In this document: positions 11,368-19,657 of the stretch, one piece after another
How the letters are laid out: every line of letters begins with the position of its first letter
Position numbering within the stretch: position 1 is the first letter of the stretch
Assembly: GCA_012064385.1 (NCBI GenBank)
Contig: QRDG01001342.1
Coordinates: forward strand, 1 to 64,000
Direction: 5' to 3'
DNA length: 64,000 nt
Origin: Puccinellia tenuiflora
Taxonomy: Eukaryota > Streptophyta > Magnoliopsida > Poales > Poaceae
The notes under the pieces: model-generated
Databases searched by the model: none
What the model saw: only the letters and a program-made list of their open reading frames with translations
What the model was told of the DNA's origin: nothing
Position numbers and translations under genes: made by a program

Positions 11368-11428
11368 CCGTAACCGGGGACACGGCTAAGTACTTAGTTT
11401 TTAACTCTGCAGAGGTTGTGCACTTTCA
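11368..11428. other. CTGCAG-centred block shared with other LTR families (copy 1)
   Basis: GGACACGGCT, a short AT-rich spacer, then CTCTGCAGAGGT and GCAC. The same arrangement occurs at 20271-20332 (sister LTR), 43593-43649 and 59667-59726 in LTRs that otherwise look unrelated. It lies about 2 kb downstream of the TATA box in the transcribed sense. Confidence 0.6.
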
Positions 11429-13375
11429 CCATTAGACTCAACAAACCCTAAACTATCCTCAAGCACTCAATTTGTGTTAAGGAAAAGGAGAGAGTTGAGA
11501 CGAGACTTTTCAGAAGAATTTTCTCCTTCCCTTACTGGCTTGACCCGTTCCACCTACCTCCTCTACATCTGCTTGTCAAGCCGGGAGAAGTCCACGCAAC
11601 TTAATTCATCTAGCCAGAGCCCATATGACTAATGGCTGCACGGGAAGCATCTTCACTTAGAGAAACCTTTGGTCCCTTTGTTCCTGGGTGGCAATCCACA
11701 AGTGAATATCCCATCGATAAAATCCCTAGGGACAACACTCAACTCATACAACCATTCAAGCCCAAATCCACCCAGGTGATAAATTAACTTAGTAGAATTA
11801 AGCTTTCAATAAAACACTTTTGCATAGCACCAATATATCTACTAAGTTATCCATAGGTTTCTAGACACAACTAGTGTAGCGGTATGATGGGTTTAGCACA
11901 TAGCAATAATACTATCCAACACATGCTTATAATAAATACACTAGTAATGCATATAAAGATACTTAGGAAATTTATGGGGGTGTGCCACTTGCCTTGGCAA
12001 CAAGCAGAAAAGCAACAACAGCTGCAACAGTCCTCGTTTCCCTCCAGAGATTCTAACACATCAAACAATACATAATGAACACACAAGTTCCATAAAACTT
12101 CTAAGGAAAATATGAAATGCATGATGTGCAAAATATTTCTAAGGACTAGGGATGCATGCCATGTTACGAAATTATTCTAAGTCACAATAAGGCAAGTAAG
12201 ATGGTCCAAAAATGACTAAGGTCATGGTCATAACACTTGGGTAGAAAATTGACTAAGGACTAGAAGTTAACACAACAAGTCAAAAATTATTTCTAAGGCA
12301 AGTTTAACCATTTTAAGATGCCAAAAAATTCTAAGTGTTTTCTACTACCTCCCAACTCTTCCAAAATAAATTCTAAGTTAATTAGCTCGAATTTTGGTGA
12401 AGAGAATAATTATTATACATTATATAACATTAAAAATCTCCTAAAAGAGGATATCTACAAATAAATAGAAATTCGTAGGAAAATAATCTACAAAAATATA
12501 ATGATAGTTCCTACTGCCAAGTATTGCTTAAACAAAACTATAGCAATTGGATTTGCTCAAAAATAATTTTTATAATTAAAGATAAGTCAAAATTACTTAA
12601 ACACTCAATTTTAAAATTGGAACCAATTTGAAATTATCATAACATAATTTAAACTATCCCAAAAGTTTCTACAGGTCATAAGCTTTTCAAAAATATAAAG
12701 TTTGAAAATTTTGGCCGAGCCAATAAAAATTAGTAACAGATCTAAGTTGCAGGGGCCTTTCTGTGAAAATTGCCAGTCTTCTCCTCGCTGGCGCTGACGG
12801 GGCGTTGACTGCTGACTTGGCGGCTGACGCGGACGGCTTGGCGACGTGGCACTCTCCGGTTGGCTGGTACCCCTTCGCTTAGAAGATCTAATCTATACCG
12901 TACAAACATGATCCTACGATCCAGATCTAATCGGGGGTGGCCGGCCGGAGCTAGGTTTCCGGCGAGCGACGGCGCGCGGCGGCGACGGCCTCGGCATCGG
13001 CGTTCCTAGCGATCTACGGTGATCTAGGAGACGTGGCTAGTACCTGGATGACCAGCGTGACGAGGCGAGGTCGGTGGCGAGGTGGTGGTCGACGGCGAGC
13101 TCTCCTCCGTCGGCGATTGCTCGTCGGAGACACGGGTGGCGGCGGCTCCGTTCGGTTGATCACGTGCGCGACGATCTGGTGAACAAAAAAGGAGGCGGAG
13201 ATGTCCGTGAGGTGCAACCCGACGAGGAGAGGAGAGAGGGGGTAAAAAGGAGGGCAGGGGACGTCGTGCGGTGGTCGGAGCTGGCCACTTACCGGCGGCG
13301 GGCAGTGGAGCAAAACGAGCAGCCTGGGGGCGTGGAAGCTAGGGTTTTTGGGGCAAAAGGACGCGGACGTCGAGG

Positions 13376-13387
13376 GGTTTATATGGG
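13376..13387 (-). promoter_or_regulatory. LTR TATA box, 3' LTR copy
   Basis: On the minus strand the sequence reads CCATATAAACCCC in a GC-rich context just downstream of a TAGCAAAAATCGG-type AT-rich patch. It is the best promoter candidate for the element's transcript and is conserved at 22281-22294. Confidence 0.65.
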
Positions 13388-13961
13388 CGAGAGATGGGGG
13401 CAATCCCGTAGCAAATCGCAACGGATTCGTCTCCGATTTTTGCTAGGTTACGGTGTGAGTTCTTGCGCGTCACGGCTTGGAGGGAGATGACATGCGGGCC
13501 CGGGGTGTCAGCGGGGGAGGTGGAGTGGGCCGCATGGGCTGATGCTGCGCGCGCGAGGGTGAGGGGGAGGGCCGGTCGGAGATGATGATGGGCCGGTACT
13601 GGGCCTCCTCGGGTGGGCTGGCTCGGCTGCGGCCGGTTTGCTTTTTTTTTTAACAAAGCTTTTTCCTTTTTTTTTTCTCTGGTTCTAACACTTAAAAAAA
13701 ACCATAGCCAAACCTTTTTATAAAAATTTGCAAAAATACTTTTTAGAGAGCTTTTCAATTATAGAATAATATGACACTTGTTTTGCCATCAAAATAAAAT
13801 AAATATTTAAAAAACATGGCTAGGGTTACTTAGCACCCTTATTCCATTATTTTGAATATATAAAACCAAATAGGTACAATAATTAAAATAAATGCAGCAA
13901 ACATATGCATATGATGACATGAATGCATGCTTATGAAATTTTGAGAAATTGGGATGTTACA

Positions 13962-13980
13962 AACCTAACCCCCTTAAGAT
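13962..13980 (-). other. Polypurine tract overlapping the pol stop codon
   Basis: On the minus strand TTAAGGGGGTTAGGTT sits directly before the 3' LTR. The TAA stop of pol lies in the first bases of this tract, so coding and plus-strand priming signals overlap. Confidence 0.75.
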
Positions 13981-16900
13981 GAATCTCGTCCCCGAGATTC
14001 GGATTGGTTAGCAAATAGGTGCGGGTGTTCTTCTCGCAGGTCATCCTCCCGTTCCCAGGTAGCTTCTTCTTCGGTGTGATGGCTCCATTGGACCTTGCAG
14101 AACTTGATTGTCTTTGTACGAGTAATCCTCTCCGCAGTCTCTAAAATCTTGATTGGCTTCTCCTGATAAGTCAAATCACTTTCCAGTTGAACTTCCTCCA
14201 AAGGCATAGTATCACGTAGTGTTGTCTCAACCATCTCAGGGTGGCACTTCTTCAATTGGCTTACATGGAACACGTTGTGAACTGCTGATAGCACCTCTGG
14301 CAGCTCCAACTCATAAGCTACTTCTCCTTTACGAGAGAGAACCTTATAGGGTCCAATGAATCGAGGTGCCAACTTTCCTTTGATTCCAAATCTCTTCACA
14401 CCGCGTAGTGGTGAGACTCTAAGGTATGCTCTATCACCTACCTCATATGTGATTTCCCTACGCTTGGAATCTGCGTAGCTCTTTTGTCTTGACTGTGCTA
14501 TTTTTAACCTGTCCTTAATCAGTCTGACCTTCTCTTCAGCTTCCTGAATTATGTCAGGACCAAATAAGCTTCGCTCACCTACACCACTCCATAGTAACGG
14601 TGTAGTGCATTTTCTTCCGTACAATGCCTCAAAAGGTGCCATTTCAATACTAGCTTGATAGCTATTGTTGTATGAGAATTCTGCATAAGGCAAGTTATCA
14701 TCCCAGCTAGATTTATAATCCAGTGTACATGCCCTAAGCATGTCCTCCAGAATCTGGTTGACTCTCTCAGTCTGTCCATCGGTCTGTGGATGGAAAGCTG
14801 TGCTGAACTCTAGTCTTGTTCCCAACGACTCGTGCAACTGCTTCCAGAAATGCGAGGTAAATTGGGTACCTCTATCAGATACAATCTTCTTAGGAACACC
14901 ATGTAAACTCACAATTCTCTTCATATAGATATCTGCGAGCTTTGCACTCGTGTAAGTGGTCTTCACAGGAATAAAGTGAGCCACTTTAGTCAGACGGTCA
15001 ACAATCACCCATATCGAATCATAACCTGACTTGGTTCTGGGTAATCCTGTGATGAAATCCATTCCAATTTGCTCCCATTTCCATTCTGGTACTGGTAATG
15101 GCTGTAGCAGTCCAGCGGGTTTCTGATGTTCCGCCTTCACTCGACTACACACGTCACACTTGGCAATATATTCTGCGATATCTCTTTTCAAACCATTCCA
15201 CCAAAATCTCTCCTTTACATCCATATACATCTTAGTGTTACCCGGATGTATTGAATAAGGTGAGTCATGTGCCTCCTGTAGGATTAGTTTCCTAATGTCC
15301 TCATTCTGCGGCACACAAATACGGTTCTCAAACCACATCGTGCCCTGTTCATCCTTTCGGAAACCTTTGGCCTTGCCTTCACTCAGATTGGTCTTGATTT
15401 CTTCCATCACTTTATCTCCCTTCTGTGCTTCTCGTATCTTATCCATCAACATTGGTCGCACCTCCAATGCTGCTATAAATCCTTCAGGTACCACTTCCAA
15501 TCTAAGATCCTTAAATGCATTGCACAAATCTTCCGGCAATTCTCCAACGGTTAATCCATTAGCATGAACCTTACGGCTTAAAGCGTCAGCCACTACGTTG
15601 GCTTTTCCGGGGTGATATTGCAAACTCAAATCATAATCCTTAATGAGTTCTAGCCATCTTCGCTGTCTCATGTTTAACTCCTTCTGGGTGAAAATGTACT
15701 TGAGACTCTTGTGATCGGTGAATACTTCACACCTTTTTCCCATCAGGTACTGTCTCCAAGTCTTCAATGCATGAACTACTGAAGCTAACTCTAAATCATG
15801 AGTAGGATAGTTGACTTCATGCTTCTTGAGTTGTCTAGAGGCGTAAGAAACTACTTTACCTCCTTGCATCAAGACACTTCCTAACCCATGACGTGATGCG
15901 TCGCAATATACTTGGAAATCCTTCTCTATATCTGGTAGACACAAGACTGGTGCTGAAACTAAATGCTTCTTCAAATCTTGGAAACTAGTTTCGCAGGCTT
16001 CAGTCCAATCGAACTTTTTATCCTTCTTCAACAACTCCGTCATTGGCTTGGCAATCTTTGAGAAATTCTCAATAAACCTCCTATAGTAACCTGCCAATCC
16101 CAGAAAACTACGGATTTCTCCCACGTTCTTGGGTGGTTCCCACTCTGTCACTGCGGACACCTTTTCTGGGTCTACTGCGATCCCTTCCTTGGACACCACG
16201 TGTCCTAGGAATCCAACTTTCTCCAACCAAAATTCACATTTGCTGAATTTGGCATACAACTTATGCTCTCTCAGCCTCTGCAATACTATATGTAGATGCT
16301 CTTCATGCTCCTTGTGACTTTTGGAATAAATTAATATGTCATCAATGAAGACAACAACAAATTTATCCAGAAAATCCATGAATACTTTATTCATCATATT
16401 CATAAAATAAGCTGGTGCATTGGTCAAGCCAAAAGGCATCACTGTGTACTCATACAGACCATACCTAGTGGTAAATGCGGTCTTGGGTATATCCATCTCC
16501 CTAACCTTCATTTGGAAATACCCTGATCGAAGATCGATCTTAGAGAATACACATGCACCTTCCAATTGATCGAATAGATCATTGATCTTGGGTAATGGGT
16601 ACTTGTTCTTGATAGTTACTTCGTTCAGTGAACGATAATCCGTAACCAGTCTCTGGGTACTATCCTTCTTCTCGACAAATAGTATGGTGGCTCCCCATGG
16701 TGAAGAACTCGGACGAATGAATCCTTTCTGTAGATGTTCATCTAACTGTTTCTTGAGTTCCTTCAATTCATCAACCGCCATGGGATATGGTCTCTTGGCT
16801 ATGGGTCCTGTCCCCGGTACCAATTCAATGAGAAACTCCACATCTCTATCTGGTGGCATTCCCGGTAGTTCTTCAGGAAACACATCTGGGTATTCCTTTA

Positions 16901-17138
16901 CTATGAGCACATCACCGAGGCTAACCCCCTTAAGAGAATTAAGCCTAACCTTCTTCATTTCAAATTTTGACTTGAATTTGATCCTTTTCTTTTCTGGGGT
17001 GGTGAGGGTGATTGCTCTGTTTGCACAGTCTATGATTCCCTCAAATTGAGTCATCCAATCCATCCCTAGAATGACATCTAGGCCTTGGGTCTCTAGGATG
17101 ATTAAGTCTGCTGGAAACTGATGTTTTCCAATACTCAA
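13974..17138 (-). CDS. Gypsy pol: RT-RNase H-integrase-chromodomain
   Basis: This is the pol part of the Tekay-like element, open for 1054 codons. The C-terminal end of protease (LGMDWM near residue 25) is followed by RT with FIDD in place of YVDD at about residues 264-267. RNase H follows (VYCDASRHGLG), then the integrase HHCC finger (HPGNTKMY to CDVC) and the integrase DDE core (GMDFITGLP, VSDRGTQFT, ERVNQILEDML). A GPYKVL motif and a C-terminal chromodomain-like segment with EEATWEREDDL close the protein. The real protein starts upstream: the first ATG here lies inside the protease, and the natural polyprotein would join from gag, but a one-base frame difference at about 17180 separates them. 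Otherwise no stop or lost catalytic residue is visible, so this pol may still be competent. Confidence 0.92.
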   Translation of the reverse strand: MSIGKHQFPADLIILETQGLDVILGMDWMTQFEGIIDCANRAITLTTPEKKRIKFKSKFEMKKVRLNSLKGVSLGDVLIVKEYPDVFPEELPGMPPDRDVEFLIELVPGTGPIAKRPYPMAVDELKELKKQLDEHLQKGFIRPSSSPWGATILFVEKKDSTQRLVTDYRSLNEVTIKNKYPLPKINDLFDQLEGACVFSKIDLRSGYFQMKVREMDIPKTAFTTRYGLYEYTVMPFGLTNAPAYFMNMMNKVFMDFLDKFVVVFIDDILIYSKSHKEHEEHLHIVLQRLREHKLYAKFSKCEFWLEKVGFLGHVVSKEGIAVDPEKVSAVTEWEPPKNVGEIRSFLGLAGYYRRFIENFSKIAKPMTELLKKDKKFDWTEACETSFQDLKKHLVSAPVLCLPDIEKDFQVYCDASRHGLGSVLMQGGKVVSYASRQLKKHEVNYPTHDLELASVVHALKTWRQYLMGKRCEVFTDHKSLKYIFTQKELNMRQRRWLELIKDYDLSLQYHPGKANVVADALSRKVHANGLTVGELPEDLCNAFKDLRLEVVPEGFIAALEVRPMLMDKIREAQKGDKVMEEIKTNLSEGKAKGFRKDEQGTMWFENRICVPQNEDIRKLILQEAHDSPYSIHPGNTKMYMDVKERFWWNGLKRDIAEYIAKCDVCSRVKAEHQKPAGLLQPLPVPEWKWEQIGMDFITGLPRTKSGYDSIWVIVDRLTKVAHFIPVKTTYTSAKLADIYMKRIVSLHGVPKKIVSDRGTQFTSHFWKQLHESLGTRLEFSTAFHPQTDGQTERVNQILEDMLRACTLDYKSSWDDNLPYAEFSYNNSYQASIEMAPFEALYGRKCTTPLLWSGVGERSLFGPDIIQEAEEKVRLIKDRLKIAQSRQKSYADSKRREITYEVGDRAYLRVSPLRGVKRFGIKGKLAPRFIGPYKVLSRKGEVAYELELPEVLSAVHNVFHVSQLKKCHPEMVETTLRDTMPLEEVQLESDLTYQEKPIKILETAERITRTKTIKFCKVQWSHHTEEEATWEREDDLREEHPHLFANQSESRGRDSS

Positions 17139-17188
17139 CTTGAACTGTCTAGACCCGGAGTTAACTAATATCTCTCCACCCGGAGAAC

Positions 17189-18406
17189 TTACCTTATAGG
17201 TTTTCCTATGGTTTCCTCAACTAGCCCATGCTTGTTTACAAATTCTCTTGAAATGAATGAATGAGATGCTCCGGTATCAAATAAAATCAATGCTGGACAA
17301 GAGTTGATTAGGAACGTACCGATCACAGCATCAGGTTCATCAAGGACTTCTTCAACATTGATGTGGTTCACATGTCCCTTATTGAAAGGATTGGGCTTGG
17401 TAGGAGTGTCCACTTTCCTCTCAGGGCAATCTGTGGCATAGTGGCCCTTGTTGTTGCACTTGAAGCAGAGTACTTGGCTGATATCTTTCTTGGGTTCAGG
17501 GTTTGGGCGATGCTGTCCATTGTTATGTGTATGTCCAGTATGTCCATTTCCCTTGTGTCCTCCATTGTTTCCCTTGAATCCTCCATTGTGATTGTGTGAA
17601 TGGGGTTTGTGAAAGTTGCCCCCATTGTGGTTTCCATGTCTGTGACCATGGTTCCCATCATGAACAAAGTGCTTCTTAAAGGAGGGTTCAGAGTGGTGCT
17701 TGTTTGCATTCATCTTTCTCTTCCTGTTTTCAGCTTTCTTCATGCTATCTTCAAGGGTGATTGCTTGGTCAAGTAGTGCCTGATAGGTTGGTGCATAAGC
17801 AACAGTCAAAGGTATCTTCAGCTCATCACTTAAACCCTTGAGAAATTTGGCTTTCCTCTTTACATCTGTGTCAATGTCCTCAGGAGCATATCGAGACAAG
17901 GCATGAAAGTCATCCATGTACTCCTTAAGACTTCTGTTCCCCTGACGCAGATTGCGGAACTCTTCCTGTTTCAGATTCATAACGCCTGTGGAGATATGAG
18001 CATTACGAAATCCTTCCTTGAAATCCTCCCAGGTCAAAGTGTCCAATGGGTGAGTAATCTGATAAGTTTCCCACCATTGGGCAGCAGGTCCTTCAAGCAG
18101 ATGTGCGGTGAACCTAACTTTCTCAGGGTCGGTGCACTCACAAGTTACCAGATCCTTGTGCACTGAGCGCAACCAGTCATCTGCCACTATGGGCTCAGTT
18201 GTAGTGGAGAACTTGTTAGGCCTGAGCCTTAGAAATCTTGCAAGTCTATCCACTTGAGGGGGAGGTGGTGGTGGTGGTGGTGCATGTTGATTTGCCATGA
18301 ATTGAGCCATCATGGTCATCAGTTGAGTCTGGGCAGCCATCATCTGTTGCATCATAGCTTCGGTGTTGTTGTTGTTGTTGTTCTGAGGATCACGGCGGGG
18401 AGGCAT
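17189..18406 (-). CDS. Gypsy gag-protease (N-terminal polyprotein)
   Basis: The likely start is ATG at 18404-18406 (MPPRRDPQ), after which comes an Asn/Gln-rich stretch and a polyproline run. The open frame reaches further up to 18475, but those residues look untranslated. A capsid-type gag domain follows (RFLRLRPNKF, WWETYQITH, FRNLRQGNRSLKEYMDDF), then a His/Gly/Asn-rich basic region, and a CCHC knuckle CFKCNNKGHYATDCP. The protease active site is DTGASHSFIS. The frame ends at 17189 shortly after that active site. One base away, the sequence continues in frame into the rest of protease and pol. In this lineage gag-pol is usually one frame, so a single-base indel is the simplest explanation. 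Confidence 0.88.
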   Translation of the reverse strand: MPPRRDPQNNNNNNTEAMMQQMMAAQTQLMTMMAQFMANQHAPPPPPPPPQVDRLARFLRLRPNKFSTTTEPIVADDWLRSVHKDLVTCECTDPEKVRFTAHLLEGPAAQWWETYQITHPLDTLTWEDFKEGFRNAHISTGVMNLKQEEFRNLRQGNRSLKEYMDDFHALSRYAPEDIDTDVKRKAKFLKGLSDELKIPLTVAYAPTYQALLDQAITLEDSMKKAENRKRKMNANKHHSEPSFKKHFVHDGNHGHRHGNHNGGNFHKPHSHNHNGGFKGNNGGHKGNGHTGHTHNNGQHRPNPEPKKDISQVLCFKCNNKGHYATDCPERKVDTPTKPNPFNKGHVNHINVEEVLDEPDAVIGTFLINSCPALILFDTGASHSFISREFVNKHGLVEETIGKPIR

Positions 18407-18716
18407 CTGTGGTTTCAGCATAGATGAGTAAAAGATAGACAGAACTAGGAGAAGTAATTCTACACATACAAGCATTCAACAAAACACAACAAACCACCAA
18501 CTCCACTTTAACCTTTAGAAATTTAACAAGGTCTAAAATAAAACACACGGATGTTCTGGAAATAAAAAGCCTAAATATTGTCATACCACAATTTGGTTGA
18601 TCAAAACTAATGCAAAAGAATAACGTCTGGATAAAATGGTAGTCCCACTAACTATCCTAACCCACAACCATGGAATCATCCTCTTATTCTTCAACTTCCT
18701 GGATCTCGAAGCCTTC

Positions 18717-19472
18717 CTAATCAAGCACACTCCTCAGTTCCTTCACTTCCTTTGTCAGCTCCAAGTTCTTCTCTTGCAGTTCCTTCTTCTCTGCACGAAG
18801 CCGCTTGATCAAGTCAAAGTCTGCTTCTAGTTCCACTTCATTGCTCTCAAGCTCCATCTTCATTTCCTTCATCTCCTTGTTCTTCTTCTGGACTCTCTTC
18901 TCTTGATTCTTATACTTCTTTTCTTGCTCCTGGAACTTCTCTTCTAGGGCCTTGATCTTTTCTTCCTGTTCCTTCACCTTCTCTTCATTCTCCTGGACTT
19001 GGGCGCAAAGCTCATCATTTTTGTAGAGTTCCTCGTAGTTATCATGAAAGAGCTCATGGACTAGGTGCTCCAAGTCTTGGCAATATTTGCCTAGTAACTC
19101 AGCCTTGCCCCTATCCTTGGTGTCAAAATCATAGGGTTCTCCTTCTTCATCACGCCTTCCGAAAAGAATTGAGTAGTGACCACCCAATTCCTGGTAGTAG
19201 CGTCCACAAAGACGCCCTATCAGGTCTTGTATGATGACGTTGAGTCCCTTCTCCATGGTGTCGCTCACCACCTTGATCTCCATGGTCTTCTCGCCTTCAC
19301 GTCCTAGCTGAACCGCCTTGATTCCCCATAGTCCTTCCCTGTGGAGCTTCTTCAAGATGCAGCCCTTGATCTTGGGTGTTGGCAACTTCAAGCGTTTAAG
19401 CAGGTCGAGGAGGTAGAAGCCAAAGCGAGTCTCTCCAAAGTCCTCCGCGGTGGTGTAGTCGAATCTCTTCAT
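18717..19472 (-). CDS. Extra ORF upstream of gag (ORF0-like), coiled-coil protein
   Basis: A 251-codon open frame on the element's sense strand lies between the primer-binding site (about 170 bp upstream) and gag (about 310 bp downstream). Residues 1-150 look globular, with FGFYLLDLLKRLKLPTPK and GRLCGRYYQELGGHYS. Residues 155-251 are almost entirely E/K/Q with a heptad-like pattern (EEKVKEQEEKIKALEEKF) and should form a long coiled coil. No retrotransposon core domain is present. Extra ORFs in this position are known from some grass gypsy elements such as RIRE3/RIRE8, where they were called orf0; homology to those is inferred from position only. The function is unknown; oligomerisation or a chaperone-like role is possible. 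Confidence 0.8.
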   Translation of the reverse strand: MKRFDYTTAEDFGETRFGFYLLDLLKRLKLPTPKIKGCILKKLHREGLWGIKAVQLGREGEKTMEIKVVSDTMEKGLNVIIQDLIGRLCGRYYQELGGHYSILFGRRDEEGEPYDFDTKDRGKAELLGKYCQDLEHLVHELFHDNYEELYKNDELCAQVQENEEKVKEQEEKIKALEEKFQEQEKKYKNQEKRVQKKNKEMKEMKMELESNEVELEADFDLIKRLRAEKKELQEKNLELTKEVKELRSVLD

Positions 19473-19643
19473 CCTTAAGTTAGAAGGAACAAGGTATGAG
19501 ATAAAATGTATAAGTCAAGAATTACGAGTACTTAGAAGAAGACCAGAATATTATGTAAAAGTTTTTATACTTAGTAAAAATTAAGTTTTCAGCCAACTTA
19601 TTCCTAACCAAACCTAGGGTTTCGATCCTACAGGCAACACTAT

Positions 19644-19655
19644 GCTCTGATACCA
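19644..19655 (-). other. Primer-binding site, initiator-Met tRNA type
   Basis: The minus strand reads TGGTATCAGAGC, complementary to the 3' end of plant initiator methionine tRNA. It starts two bases inside the 5' LTR boundary at 19658, as expected. Confidence 0.9.
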
Positions 19656-19657
19656 TC

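Larger units (their letters stand above)
10754..13961 (-). repeat. 3' LTR of the Tekay-like element
   Basis: The LTR is 3208 bp. On the minus strand it begins TGTAACATCCCAATT just after the purine tract and ends in GTACATTACA. It has a GC-rich promoter-like part (12780-13640) with a minus-strand TATA box at 13376-13387 and a long AT-rich remainder. Open frames of 135-139 codons inside it are mirrored in the other LTR and show no domain. Confidence 0.92.

Noticed and set aside
13014..13490. 135-138 codon frames in the GC-rich part of the Tekay-like LTR, repeated at 21921-22397
   Set aside because: They occur in both LTRs because the LTRs are copies. They overlap the TATA box on opposite strands and translate to Arg/Pro-rich low-complexity sequence without domains.
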